Positions 53,441-62,274 are shown, counted from the stretch's first letter. The stretch is DNA of 64,000 bases from Pelagibacterium sediminicola (GCF_003390885.1 NZ_QMEL01000001.1:1-64000), one strand, 5' to 3'. The notes: a model not told the origin generated them from the sequence alone. A program made the numbers and translations.

Positions 53441-54442
53441 CTATTTGACGATGAAGCCGTGTGCGAACGGGTCGCGGTCGTCGATAAAAATGGTGTTGAG
53501 CCCGGTGACCCGCGCCCAGCCTGCAATGGATGGGATGATCGCAGGCTTGCCGCCCACGCTCACCTCATCCTCCACGCGTCCCTTGAACATCGAACCGATG
53601 ATGGATTCGTGGATGAATTCGTCGCCCTTCCTGAGCTTGCCCTTGGCCGCCCATTGCGCCATGCGCGCCGAGGTGCCGGTGCCGCAGGGCGAGCGGTCGA
53701 TGGCCTTGTCGCCATAAAAGACCGCGTTGCGGGCCGTGGCTTCGGCCTTCGTCGGTGCGCCGGTCCAAAGGATGTGGGACAGCCCCCTGATATCGGGCTT
53801 TTCGGGGTGGACGAACTCGAATTTCTCGTTGAGCGCCCGGCGCAGTTCCGGGCTCCAGCGCAGCAGATCGCCCGCGCTCATATCCGCCATGTCGGAAAAG
53901 GCCGGCTGGGGATCGACGATGGCGTAGAAATTGCCGCCATAGGCGACATCGACCGTCACGTCCCCCAGACCCTCGACATGGGCGGTGAGCCCTTCGGAAT
54001 GGAGGAAGGCAGGCACGTTGGTCAGCCGCACCTCCTCGACATATTCGCCCTCCTGCCGGTATTCGGCAACGACCAGCCCGGCGGGGGTATCGAGCCTCAC
54101 GACACCCGGCGTTCTGGGCGTCACGAGCCCGTGCTCGATCATGAAGGTCACCGTGCCGATGGTGCCGTGCCCGCACATGGGCAGGCACCCGGATGTCTCG
54201 ATGAAGAGGATCGCGATGTCGCAATCCTCGCGCGTGGGCGGATAAAGGATCGAGCCGGACATCATGTCGTGCCCGCGCGGTTCGAACATCAGCCCGAGCC
54301 TGATCCAGTCATATTCGGCAAGAAAGTGCGCGCGCTTTTCCAGCATGGTCGCGCCCTCGAGGCGCGGACCGCCGCCCGCAACGAGCCGGACCGGATTGCC
54401 GCAGGTGTGACCGTCGATACAAAAAAGGGAATGGCGGGACAT
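53441..54442 (-). CDS. 4-hydroxyproline 2-epimerase (proline racemase family, Cys/Cys)
   Basis: 333 residues from the ATG at 54442 (MSRHSLFCIDGHTCGNPVRL). Both catalytic cysteines are present, Cys90 in LPMCGHGTIG and Cys253 in DRSPCGTGTSARM. The N-terminal IDGHTCGNPVR is typical of 4-hydroxyproline epimerases rather than proline racemases. It converts trans-4-hydroxy-L-proline to cis-4-hydroxy-D-proline. The D-amino acid dehydrogenase gene immediately upstream in the operon would oxidise that product. The open frame extends upstream to 54589 but overlaps that gene and is not used. Confidence 0.88.
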   Translation of the reverse strand: MSRHSLFCIDGHTCGNPVRLVAGGGPRLEGATMLEKRAHFLAEYDWIRLGLMFEPRGHDMMSGSILYPPTREDCDIAILFIETSGCLPMCGHGTIGTVTFMIEHGLVTPRTPGVVRLDTPAGLVVAEYRQEGEYVEEVRLTNVPAFLHSEGLTAHVEGLGDVTVDVAYGGNFYAIVDPQPAFSDMADMSAGDLLRWSPELRRALNEKFEFVHPEKPDIRGLSHILWTGAPTKAEATARNAVFYGDKAIDRSPCGTGTSARMAQWAAKGKLRKGDEFIHESIIGSMFKGRVEDEVSVGGKPAIIPSIAGWARVTGLNTIFIDDRDPFAHGFIVK

Positions 54443-54443
54443 G

Positions 54444-55694
54444 TTATGAAAACCGTTGAGGACGATAGGGGGAAAGATCGATTGGGAGGGGTCGGTCCAG
54501 CACCAGATCGCGGACCAAAAGCGCGGTCGCGGCGGCTTGCGTAAGGCCCAGATGGCCATGCCCGAAGGCATGGATGATCCGGGGGGCATTGGGGGAGCGC
54601 CCGATCACCGGCAGGCTGTCGGGCATGGAGGGGCGAAAGCCCATCCATTGCTTGCCGGTATCGGTTTTAAGACCCGGCAGGATGCGTTTGGTCTTTTCCA
54701 CCATGATCTCGGAGCGCCGGAAATCGGGCGCACGTTCAAGGCCCGCCAGTTCGACAGCGCCGCCGATGCGCAAGCCGGTATCGAGCGGGGTGATGACGAA
54801 GCCGTCGCCGGGTATGACGAGCTGGCGCCTGAGATCGAAGGCATCCTTTGGAAAGGTCGTGTTGTAGCCGCGCTCGGTTTCGAGCGGAATCCTGTCGCCA
54901 AGTTTTTCGGCGAGCCGGTGCGACCAGGCGCCCGAGGCCACCACCACCTCGTGGGCCTTCACCTGGCTGCCATCGGCCAAGGAAAGGACAACGCTGTCCT
55001 CGCCCTCACCGATGTCGCATACCTCGGCAACCCTGAAATACGCCCCGCGCTCTATGGCGGCCTGTCCGATGGCGGTCGTGATGTCGAGCGGGTCGGAAAC
55101 AGTGAGCCAGTGCGGCACGAACGTGCCGTGGGTGACCGTTGCGCCAAGACCGGGCTGAAGCTCGGCGAGCCGGGAGCCCGTCACGTGCTCGAACCCGATC
55201 CCGTGCCTTTCGCGGGCCTCCCACATGGGGAGCGAGGCCAACCAGGCCTTTTCTCCTTCATAAAGCGAGAGCGCGCCGTCGCGCCTCAAAAGCCCGTCAA
55301 CGCCCGCCGCGGCAAAAAGCGTTTCGGTCTCCGTGCGCGAAAGGTCCATCAGCGCGGTCTGGGCGGCGGCGCCCTGCTCGAACCGGTCTGGCAGGCTCGA
55401 GCGGAAAAATTTCAGCATCCATGGCAGGATGGTGGGGATATAGCCGATGGGCAGCGAAAGGGGGCCGAGCGGATCGAACAGCCAGCGCGGCGCCTTGAGC
55501 ATGATGCCGGGGGACGCCAGCGGTTCGATATCGGCAAAGGCCAGCGCACCGGCATTGCCGGCACTGGCTTCCGCCGCCATGCCCTTGCGGTCGATGACGA
55601 GCACGGTCTTTCCCGCTTCGGTCAGCCGGAAGGCGGTGGAGAGGCCGATGATACCGGCCCCGATGATGCAGACATCGTATTGGGGATGCGCCAC
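54444..55694 (-). CDS. FAD-dependent D-amino acid dehydrogenase (probable cis-4-hydroxy-D-proline dehydrogenase)
   Basis: 416 residues from a GTG at 55694 (VAHPQYDVCIIGAGIIGLSTAFRL). It is a DadA/DAO-type flavoprotein with the GxGxxG nucleotide motif near the start and the C-terminal MGFRPSMPDSLPVIGRSP...AFGHGHLGLTQAAATALLVRDL block. It oxidises cis-4-hydroxy-D-proline to the pyrroline imine in this pathway. The later deaminase and semialdehyde dehydrogenase genes are not in the window. A longer start at 55796 would run through a dispersed repeat and is rejected. Confidence 0.87.
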   Translation of the reverse strand: MAHPQYDVCIIGAGIIGLSTAFRLTEAGKTVLVIDRKGMAAEASAGNAGALAFADIEPLASPGIMLKAPRWLFDPLGPLSLPIGYIPTILPWMLKFFRSSLPDRFEQGAAAQTALMDLSRTETETLFAAAGVDGLLRRDGALSLYEGEKAWLASLPMWEARERHGIGFEHVTGSRLAELQPGLGATVTHGTFVPHWLTVSDPLDITTAIGQAAIERGAYFRVAEVCDIGEGEDSVVLSLADGSQVKAHEVVVASGAWSHRLAEKLGDRIPLETERGYNTTFPKDAFDLRRQLVIPGDGFVITPLDTGLRIGGAVELAGLERAPDFRRSEIMVEKTKRILPGLKTDTGKQWMGFRPSMPDSLPVIGRSPNAPRIIHAFGHGHLGLTQAAATALLVRDLVLDRPLPIDLSPYRPQRFS

Positions 55695-55766
55695 TTTTCG
55701 TGACTCCAGGAAAATACAGACGAGGGCGGGACCATGGCCCCGCCCCAAGGCAACAATCAGGCTCTG

Positions 55767-55835
55767 GAGCGTTTTTCCAGAATAAGTGGATACCACTTAT
55801 CCGGTTCGGAAACGCGACATAACAAGGACTAGAGC
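55767..55835. repeat. Dispersed palindromic repeat family C, copy 2
   Basis: GAGCGTTTTTCCAG, then ATAAGTGG-AT-ACCACTTAT, then GGTTCGGAAACGC: nested inverted repeats. The reverse complement matches the copy at 62828-62887 for most of its length. It lies in the 180-bp gap between the dehydrogenase gene and the ABC transporter ATPase gene. Confidence 0.75.
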
Positions 55836-55873
55836 CGCTGAAACAACGATGCCGGGCTTTGCCTCCTATGGGG

Positions 55874-56596
55874 CTAGAGGACAGATTTGAGGAACGCCGC
55901 TGTTTCGGGGCGTTCGGGGGACTCGAAGATCTGGGCGGGCGGACCGATCTCGTGGATCAGCCCGTCCTTGAAGAAGGCCACCCGGTTGGACACTTCGCGC
56001 GCAAACGCCATTTCGTGGGTGACGACGATCATGGTCATGCCGGCCTTTGCGAGCATGCGCATGGTGTCGAGCACTTCGCCCACGAGTTGGGGATCGAGCG
56101 CGGAGGTGACCTCGTCAAAGAGCATGTATTTGGGCTCCATGGCCAGCGCCCGGGCGATCGCCATGCGCTGCTGCTGCCCGCCCGAGAGCTTTGAGGGATA
56201 GACCTTGAGCTTGTCGCCCAACCCCACATGTTCGAGCTGCTTGACGGCGATGGCGTCGGCCTCATCTTTCGATTTGCCCAGCACCTTGCGCAGCGCAAGG
56301 GTGGTGTTCTCGAGCACCGTCAGATGCGGGAAGGCATTCCATTGCTGGAAGACGATGCCGATATTGCGCCGGAGCTTGTTGAGGTCGGTGCCCGGTGCAT
56401 GGACCTCGGTGCCATCGACGAGGATGCGCCCTGAATCGATGGGTTCGAGCCCGTTGATACACATGAGCATGGTGGATTTGCCCGATCCCGAGCCGCCGAC
56501 CACCGACACCACCTCGCCCGTCTCGACAGTCATCGAAACGCCCTTGAGCACTTCGAGGCTGCCGAAAGATTTCCTGACGTCTTCAATCTCAATCAT
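55874..56596 (-). CDS. Polar amino acid ABC transporter, ATP-binding protein
   Basis: 240 residues from the ATG at 56596 (MIEIEDVRKSFGSLEVLKGV). Walker A VGGSGSGKSTM, Q-loop FQQWNAFPHLTVLENTT, signature LSGGQQQRMAIARALA, Walker B MLFDEVTSALDP and switch His THEM are all present. It is a HisP/GlnQ-type importer ATPase. It is last in the transporter operon (binding protein, permease, permease, ATPase), overlapping the second permease by 8 bp. Hydroxyproline or a related compound is the likely substrate by context. Confidence 0.93.
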   Translation of the reverse strand: MIEIEDVRKSFGSLEVLKGVSMTVETGEVVSVVGGSGSGKSTMLMCINGLEPIDSGRILVDGTEVHAPGTDLNKLRRNIGIVFQQWNAFPHLTVLENTTLALRKVLGKSKDEADAIAVKQLEHVGLGDKLKVYPSKLSGGQQQRMAIARALAMEPKYMLFDEVTSALDPQLVGEVLDTMRMLAKAGMTMIVVTHEMAFAREVSNRVAFFKDGLIHEIGPPAQIFESPERPETAAFLKSVL

Positions 56597-57245
56597 TTTC
56601 GCGCCATTTCTTTTCAAGGTGAGCGCCCAGGCGTGAAACGGGGAAGCTCACGATAAAGTAGATGAGACCCGCAATGGCAAGAATGATCAACGCCTCGTGC
56701 GGCTTGCGGGTGATGATGATCTGGGACGAGCGCAAAAGCTCGATGACCCCGATGGCATAAACGAGCGCCGTGTCCTTCATGACCCCCAGCGTCAGCCCGA
56801 TCCAGGACGGCAGCATGACGCGGGTGCCCAGCGGCAGGACGACATAACGCATGTCCTGCCAGTAGGTCATGCCCAGCGAACGGGCCGCCTTGCGGGTGGT
56901 GGCGGGCACCGCAAGGATGCCGCCGCGCACGATCTCGGTGCAAAACGCCGAGGTATAGGCCGCGAGCACCACGCAGCCGACGACGAAGGGGTTCATGCCC
57001 AGCCCGGCGATGGACTGGAAGGAGTTGAACAAGATGAACTGGATCAGCAGGGGCACCGAGCGCAGGATATCGAGCACGGCGCCGAGCGGATGGTTGACGT
57101 ACCAGGGCGACTGCGCCCGGATCAGCCCGAAGACCATACCCATCAGCGTGCCCCCGAGCATCGCCCAGAAGGTGATGGCCAGCGTCAGTCCCGCGCCGGT
57201 CATCATGAAGGTGACATCACCCCAGGTAACGGAAGTTCCCAACAT
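56589..57245 (-). CDS. Polar amino acid ABC transporter permease (HisM/GlnP type)
   Basis: 218 residues with about five membrane helices and the EAA-loop region FCTEIVRGGILAVPATTRKAARSLGMTYWQDMRYVVLPLGTR characteristic of HEQRo/GlnP permeases. It dimerises with the permease encoded 11 bp upstream at 57257. Both are served by the ATPase at 55874. Confidence 0.92.
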   Translation of the reverse strand: MLGTSVTWGDVTFMMTGAGLTLAITFWAMLGGTLMGMVFGLIRAQSPWYVNHPLGAVLDILRSVPLLIQFILFNSFQSIAGLGMNPFVVGCVVLAAYTSAFCTEIVRGGILAVPATTRKAARSLGMTYWQDMRYVVLPLGTRVMLPSWIGLTLGVMKDTALVYAIGVIELLRSSQIIITRKPHEALIILAIAGLIYFIVSFPVSRLGAHLEKKWREND

Positions 57246-57256
57246 CGTTCCGCCCC

Positions 57257-57982
57257 CTAATACCTGAACAGGCGCCAGGCGATCAGCCTTGCGCCGCCGG
57301 TTACGATCTTGGCGATGACGTAGTAGATGGCCGCCGCCAGCGCGAAGAACTCGAAGGTGCGGAACGTGCGCGCGTTGAGCTCCTGGGTGATGCCGGTGAG
57401 GTCGGTGTTGAGCCCCACGAAAATGCCGATCGAGGTCATCAGGATCGCCCAGACCATCTGGTTGGTCATAGGGTGAAAGACCGCCCTGAACATTTGCGGC
57501 AGGACGATCAGGCGGAAAGAATCAACCGCGTTGAACCCCAGCGAACGCGCGGCGCGCGTCTGGGTGGGCGGCACGGCCCGCAACCCGCCCCGGAAGGTCT
57601 CGGCGAGATAGCCGGCATTGTTGAACGCGATCCCGACCAGCACGGCCCAATAGGAGTCGAGATAAAAGATATTGATGCCAAGCGCGCGGAAATCGATGCC
57701 GAACAGCGAGGCGGCCAATTGCAGGACCGCGGGGATGCCGAAATAGATCATGTAGACCTGGAACAGCGCCGGCGTGTTGCGCGCGATCTCGATCCAGGTG
57801 TTGGCGAACCAGCGCAGGGGCGCAAAACGCGCCTCCTTGGCGAGCGCCAGAAGTACGCCGACCACGATCCCGATAAGCATCGAGAGCACCGCGATCTGCA
57901 GCGTGATCAGTGCGCCTTCCAGCATGTCGGGCAGGGCCCGGAACGCCTGGTTCCAATGGAAGGTATAGTTGATGTTGAACAT
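57257..57982 (-). CDS. Polar amino acid ABC transporter permease (HisQ/GlnP type)
   Basis: 241 residues, with helices at LQIAVLSMLIGIVVGVLLALA and onward and the coupling loop YLAETFRGGLRAVPPTQTRAARSLGFNAVDSFRLIVLPQMFRAV. First permease of the pair. A 12-bp perfect hairpin lies between the binding-protein gene upstream and this gene. Confidence 0.92.
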   Translation of the reverse strand: MFNINYTFHWNQAFRALPDMLEGALITLQIAVLSMLIGIVVGVLLALAKEARFAPLRWFANTWIEIARNTPALFQVYMIYFGIPAVLQLAASLFGIDFRALGINIFYLDSYWAVLVGIAFNNAGYLAETFRGGLRAVPPTQTRAARSLGFNAVDSFRLIVLPQMFRAVFHPMTNQMVWAILMTSIGIFVGLNTDLTGITQELNARTFRTFEFFALAAAIYYVIAKIVTGGARLIAWRLFRY

Positions 57983-58053
57983 GCGCGTCTTCTCCGGCTG
58001 CGCTTGCTACCCCTTGGGCCAAGGCCCCTTGTGGCGCTCCAGAAGGACGAAAA

Positions 58054-58080
58054 GGCCGGGGCGGAAAATCCGCCCCGGCC
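58054..58080 (-). terminator. Perfect hairpin between the ABC binding-protein and permease genes
   Basis: GGCCGGGGCGGA (58054-58065) and TCCGCCCCGGCC (58069-58080) form a 12-bp perfect stem with a 3-nt loop, 10 bp after the binding-protein stop. On the transcribed strand the loop is TTT and no T-run follows. It likely stabilises or partly terminates the transcript, giving more binding protein than permease. Confidence 0.6.
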
Positions 58081-58089
58081 CGGAAAGGA

Positions 58090-58905
58090 TCAGTAGTAGG
58101 TGCCCGGAACGGTCAGGTTCGGCGCCTCGGCGCCGCCGCCGACCCACTTCTCGAACAGCTCTTCATAGCGGCCCGTGCGGACCTGCTGATGGGCAAAGAG
58201 GTTGAGGTAGTTGAGCAGGCCGTATTCCTGGCGCAGCGCGATCAGCGAGACGTAGTCGACGAGGAACGGCGCCTCGCCCTTGATCACGAACCCGTCGAAA
58301 TTGCCCGAGTTGACGGTCGAGGCGGCAACGGTGCCGGTCACGACGGTCGCATCGATCTGGCCCTGATTGAGTGCGAGGAAGACGTCGGCCTGGCTCTGGA
58401 AGGTGCGGAACGAGCCGCCTTCCCAGGTGTCGAAATCCTCTTCGAGCGCGATGGCCTCGAAAACGCCTGCCACCGAGCCCAGATTCTTGCCGGCAAGATC
58501 CTCATAGCTCTCGATGCCGGTGTCCTCGCGGGTCAGCACCACGTTGTTGAACGCAAAGTAGGGGATCGAGAAGCCGATGGTCTTGGCGCGCTCGAGCGTA
58601 TCGGAGGTCGAGGCGACGCCCACGTCGGCGCGCCCGGAAACCAGCGCCGGAATACGGTCGGGGAACGGGGTTTCGACGATCTCGGGGGTAACACCCAGCG
58701 TTGCGGCAAGATCGTTACAGGTATCGACGTCAAAGCCGATCGGTTCGTTGTTGTCGTCACGCGACCCCATGGGCGGGAAGTCGAGCGTCACCGCGCAGCG
58801 CAATACGCCCGAAGCGATGATGTCGTCGAGCTTGTCGGCGAGCACCGGGGTTGCAGTCAGGCCCAGCGTCAGCGCGCCGGCGGCCAGTATCAGGGGAAGT
58901 CTCAT
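58090..58905 (-). CDS. Amino acid ABC transporter periplasmic substrate-binding protein
   Basis: 271 residues. A Sec signal peptide (LILAAGALTLGLTATPVLA) is followed by the SBP_bac_3 fold: GVLRCAVTLDFPPMGSRDDNNEPIGFDVDTCNDLAATLG and RADVGVASTSDTLERAKTIGFSIPYF. It captures the substrate for the permease pair. It heads the operon, divergent from the GntR gene across about 180 bp. The ligand is probably a hydroxyproline isomer or related compound, judging from the catabolic genes. Confidence 0.9.
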   Translation of the reverse strand: MRLPLILAAGALTLGLTATPVLADKLDDIIASGVLRCAVTLDFPPMGSRDDNNEPIGFDVDTCNDLAATLGVTPEIVETPFPDRIPALVSGRADVGVASTSDTLERAKTIGFSIPYFAFNNVVLTREDTGIESYEDLAGKNLGSVAGVFEAIALEEDFDTWEGGSFRTFQSQADVFLALNQGQIDATVVTGTVAASTVNSGNFDGFVIKGEAPFLVDYVSLIALRQEYGLLNYLNLFAHQQVRTGRYEELFEKWVGGGAEAPNLTVPGTYY

Positions 58906-58988
58906 GATGGTGTCCCTCTCTTTGAGCAGTTAATTCCTGGTTCCCTCACCGGCCAACTGCGTCGCCGGATTAACATTACGTTTGCATA

Positions 58989-59007
58989 ATTGTATCCAAT
59001 CTACAAT
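58989..59007. promoter_or_regulatory. Candidate GntR operator between the binding-protein and gntR genes
   Basis: ATTGTA and TACAAT form a perfect inverted repeat with a 7-bp spacer, in an AT-rich patch of the divergent intergenic region. FCD-type GntR regulators often bind TTGTA-like palindromes. Binding here is an inference. Confidence 0.45.
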
Positions 59008-59082
59008 ATACTAATTCCCCGGCATGCTGAATCTGTGCGGCACGGCCGGCCTGCCCGCGCGCCCTGGTGCGGGTGGCGGCGG

Positions 59083-59778
59083 ATGGAGGGAATTGCGTCC
59101 TTGGTCAACGGCTTGAAATTGAGGGCATCGGATCTGAGCAAGCAGGCCTCGTCTGCCGATGTGATCTACAACGCCCTGCGCGATGCGATCATCAGGGGCG
59201 AGATCGGCGAGGGCGGCGCCTTGCGCCAGGACACCATCGCCCAGATGTTCCGTGTGTCGCGCATTCCTGTCCGCGAGGCCATGCAACGGCTCGAAGCGCA
59301 GGGGCTGGTGGTTTCCGAACGCCACAAGGGGGCCGTCGTCGCCTCGCTTTCGGTCGAGCAGATCACCGAGATCTTCCAGTTCCGCGCCCTGATCGAGCCG
59401 ATCGTCATCGAAATGGCGGTGCCGCTGATGACCGAAAAGACGCTCGCCGAAGCACAGGGCCATTGCGACGCCTTTGCCGCCGAGACGGACCCCTTGCGCT
59501 GGGGCGATCTCAACCGCGCCTTCCACCGCGTGCTCTACAGGGATGCCGGCAAGCCCTATTTCCTCTCGGTCGTCGACAAGACCAACGATCTGGTGGAGCG
59601 CTATGTGCGGCTGGTGCTTTATTTCGTGCAGGGCATGCGCCACGCGGTCGCCGAGCACCAGGCCATTCTCGATGCATGCAAAGAGCGCGACGCGAAGGGC
59701 GCGGCCGAATTGACGCGCAGGCATATCGAACTGGCGAGCGAAACGCTCGTCGACTATCTCAGGACCCAGAAGCGCTAG
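59083..59778 (+). CDS. GntR-family (FCD) transcriptional regulator
   Basis: 231 residues from the ATG at 59083. The winged helix (VIYNALRDAIIRGEIGEGGALRQDTIAQMFRVSRIPVREAMQRLEAQGLV) is followed by an all-helical FCD ligand domain with metal-site candidates in DLNRAFHRVLY and GMRHAVAEHQAIL. Divergent to the ABC transporter and catabolic run, it is the probable regulator of the hydroxyproline genes. The frame extends upstream to 58990 but would overlap the operator; a TTG at 59101 is a shorter alternative. Its stop codon lies at the edge of a family B repeat. Confidence 0.87.
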   Translation: MEGIASLVNGLKLRASDLSKQASSADVIYNALRDAIIRGEIGEGGALRQDTIAQMFRVSRIPVREAMQRLEAQGLVVSERHKGAVVASLSVEQITEIFQFRALIEPIVIEMAVPLMTEKTLAEAQGHCDAFAAETDPLRWGDLNRAFHRVLYRDAGKPYFLSVVDKTNDLVERYVRLVLYFVQGMRHAVAEHQAILDACKERDAKGAAELTRRHIELASETLVDYLRTQKR

Positions 59779-59931
59779 ATCATTTCAGGTTTTGATGGAA
59801 ACGGCCCGCCGGGGCGGTTGAGGTTGGATCGCGCTGGATTCCGGGAATGAAGCCCGGAATGACATTGGTGATTTTGGCCGTTACCCGCCCCATTCTCGCT
59901 TGTCACCCCGGGATTTATTCCCGGGGTCCAG
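59776..59931. repeat. Dispersed repeat family B, copy 3 (extended form)
   Basis: Begins at the GntR stop (TAGATCATTTCAGG) and ends GGGGTCCAG at 59931; the core is 59834-59931. The leader matches copy 2 closely (GTTTTGATGGAAACGGCCCG in both). It fills most of the gap before the amidotransferase gene. Confidence 0.8.
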
Positions 59932-59966
59932 TGCGATGCAACAACCACTGTGTCTGGGCGACGCCA

Positions 59967-60683
59967 TCAAATGGCGGCATGCTCCAAGAACCGCGATATG
60001 GCGCGCACGACGAGCGGGCTGTCGGACGGTTCCTCTTGCAGCGAGGCGATGGCCCTGTCCACGACCGCGTCGGGCGCCCGTCCGCGCCGTGCCGTGGCGA
60101 GCGCCGCCGCGTAATCATCCTCGAATTCGGGATGGGCCTGCAGGGTCAGCGTCTTGCCATTGGCGTAATAGAGCCCTGCATTGGGCGTGAAATCGGACGC
60201 CAGCAGCACCCGCGCCTCGGCGGGCGGGGTGATGACCTGATCCTGATGCGAGCAGGCCAGCGAGACGCTGGCTTGCGGCAGGTCGAAAAAAGAAGGGTTG
60301 TCCACAACCTCATAGATATGGCGCCCCATGCCCCAGCCCTTTTCGGACTTGCGCACCTCGCCCCCCAGCGCATCGGCGATGATCTGGTGGCCAAAACAGA
60401 TGCCCACCATCGGGGTGGCCTGCCCATAGGCATCGCGGATGAACTGGCGCAAAGGGTCGAGCCAGGGGTGATCCTCATAGACCCCTGCGGGCGAACCGGT
60501 GATCAGCACCGCCTCGAGGTTCTGGGGATCAGGGAGCGGTGCGCCGCCCGCCACGTCGATCACCTCGAAATCAAACTCTGTGCCATCGCGCTCGAACATG
60601 GCGCGAAACATTTCCGGATAGGAGGGGAATTGTCCGGCAAGCGGTGCGGGCACCTCGCCGGTCTCTAATATGGTGAGCTTCAT
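59967..60683 (-). CDS. Class I glutamine amidotransferase-like protein
   Basis: 238 residues of the GMP synthase-like amidotransferase fold. The nucleophile Cys is in PMVGICFGHQIIADALGG and the catalytic His in LQAHPEFEDDY; TGSPAGVYEDHPW forms the oxyanion region. Such stand-alone proteins hydrolyse glutamine or gamma-glutamyl compounds; the true substrate is unknown. It lies between a repeat and msrB, with no operon partner. Confidence 0.85.
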   Translation of the reverse strand: MKLTILETGEVPAPLAGQFPSYPEMFRAMFERDGTEFDFEVIDVAGGAPLPDPQNLEAVLITGSPAGVYEDHPWLDPLRQFIRDAYGQATPMVGICFGHQIIADALGGEVRKSEKGWGMGRHIYEVVDNPSFFDLPQASVSLACSHQDQVITPPAEARVLLASDFTPNAGLYYANGKTLTLQAHPEFEDDYAAALATARRGRAPDAVVDRAIASLQEEPSDSPLVVRAISRFLEHAAI

Positions 60684-60732
60684 AAGACCCTAGATACGCC
60701 GTTTTCCGGGAATTTCAACGTATCGGGGGCGA

Positions 60733-61212
60733 TCAGGCCGGCCGGAAGACAAGCGCGATCCCGTTGATGCAGTGGCGCTTGCCGGTGGGCGCGGGTCCAT
60801 CGTCGAAAATATGGCCGAGATGGCCGCCGCAATTGGCGCAATGGCATTCGGTGCGTACCATCAGCAGCGAGACATCGACCGAGGTGCCGATGGCGCCGGA
60901 GAGGCTCTCCCAGAAACTGGGCCAGCCGGTGCGGCTGTCATATTTGGCGTCCGAGCCGTAAAGCGGGTGATCGCAGCCCGCGCAGTGATAGGTGCCGGGT
61001 TCATAGAATTTGTCGAGCGGAGAGGAAAAGGCGTATTCGGTGCCGTGCCGCCGCAAGATGTCGTATTGCTCATCGGTAAGCCGTGCGCGCCATTCCTCAT
61101 CGGTCAGCGAAAACGGAAACACGCCGTCCGCCGCAAGCGTCAGCGGCGGCCCGGCAAGGGCCGCTCCGGCAAGAGCCGCGCCATAAGCGACAAAGCGTCT
61201 GCGGGTTATCAT
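60733..61212 (-). CDS. msrB: Peptide-methionine (R)-S-oxide reductase MsrB, exported
   Basis: 159 residues. An N-terminal ITRRRFVAYGAALAGAALA is a twin-arginine-type signal, so the enzyme acts in the periplasm. The MsrB domain has two zinc CxxC pairs (YHCAGC and CANCGGHLGHIF) and the catalytic Cys in KRHCINGIAL, close to the C-terminus. It reduces the R form of methionine sulfoxide in proteins. It is divergent from argB. Confidence 0.9.
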   Translation of the reverse strand: MITRRRFVAYGAALAGAALAGPPLTLAADGVFPFSLTDEEWRARLTDEQYDILRRHGTEYAFSSPLDKFYEPGTYHCAGCDHPLYGSDAKYDSRTGWPSFWESLSGAIGTSVDVSLLMVRTECHCANCGGHLGHIFDDGPAPTGKRHCINGIALVFRPA

Positions 61213-61367
61213 GGGCTTATAATCTCCTTGCCCTCCATCTCACCGCGATGAAGGGCGCAAGGCAAGTCAAAGCCCCGTGAAAGCCCATCTTCCAAAAACG
61301 GGTTTTGCCCTTCCCGATCCGTTGCGATAGGAAAGAGGAACACGCGACGAGGAGCCCTTTTTCCCCC

Positions 61368-62258
61368 ATGACCCAAGGACTTGAAAACGCCTATGACGCC
61401 GAAGTGCTGTCCAAGGCGCTTCCCTTCATGCAGCGCTACGAGAACAAGACCGTGGTCATCAAATATGGCGGCCACGCCATGGGCGATGCGGAACTGGGCA
61501 AGGCTTTCGCCCGCGACGTGGCGCTTTTGAAGCAATCCGGGGTCAACCCCATCGTCGTCCATGGCGGTGGCCCGCAAATCGGCGAAATGCTCACCCGGCT
61601 GGGGATCGAATCGAAATTCGAGGGGGGCTTGCGGGTCACCGACAAGCGCACGGTCGAAATCGTCGAGATGGTGCTGGCCGGTTCGATCAACAAGGAGATC
61701 GTCGCGCTGATCAACGCAGAGGGCGAATGGGCGATCGGGCTGTGCGGCAAGGACGGCAACATGGTGTTCGCCGAAAAGGCCCGCAAGAAATATACCGATC
61801 CCACCTCCAATATCGAAAAGGTCCTCGATCTGGGCTTTGTGGGCGAGCCGGTCGAGATCGACCGCACCCTGCTCGATCTGCTGGCGCGCTCGGAGATGAT
61901 CCCGGTCATCGCGCCGGTAGCGCCGGGCCGCGACGGGCAGACCTACAACATCAACGCCGACACCTTTGCCGGCGCAATCGCGGGGGCCGTGTTCGCCAAG
62001 CGGCTCCTGTTCCTCACCGACGTGCCGGGCGTGCTGGGCAAGGACGGCAAGCTCATCCCCGAACTTTCGGTGGACGAGGCCCGGAAACTGATCGCGGAGG
62101 GGACGATCTCGGGCGGCATGATTCCCAAGGTCGAGACCTGCATCGAAGCGCTCGACCGCGGCGTCGAAGGCGTCGTCATCGTCAACGGCAAGACCCCGCA
62201 TTCGGTACTGCTCGAGTTGTTCACCGAGCACGGGGCCGGTACGCTGATCGTACGTTGA
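61368..62258 (+). CDS. argB: Acetylglutamate kinase
   Basis: 296 residues from the ATG at 61368 ([24 protein letters not shown]). Amino acid kinase motifs are [21 protein letters not shown] and the arginine-sensitive N-helix. It phosphorylates N-acetylglutamate in arginine biosynthesis and is probably inhibited by arginine. The longer frame from 61305 lacks support. A GNAT gene follows after 16 bp. Confidence 0.93.
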   Translation: MTQGLENAYDAEVLSKALPFMQRYENKTVVIKYGGHAMGDAELGKAFARDVALLKQSGVNPIVVHGGGPQIGEMLTRLGIESKFEGGLRVTDKRTVEIVEMVLAGSINKEIVALINAEGEWAIGLCGKDGNMVFAEKARKKYTDPTSNIEKVLDLGFVGEPVEIDRTLLDLLARSEMIPVIAPVAPGRDGQTYNINADTFAGAIAGAVFAKRLLFLTDVPGVLGKDGKLIPELSVDEARKLIAEGTISGGMIPKVETCIEALDRGVEGVVIVNGKTPHSVLLELFTEHGAGTLIVR

Positions 62259-62274
62259 ATCCGCTCGGCCGCCC

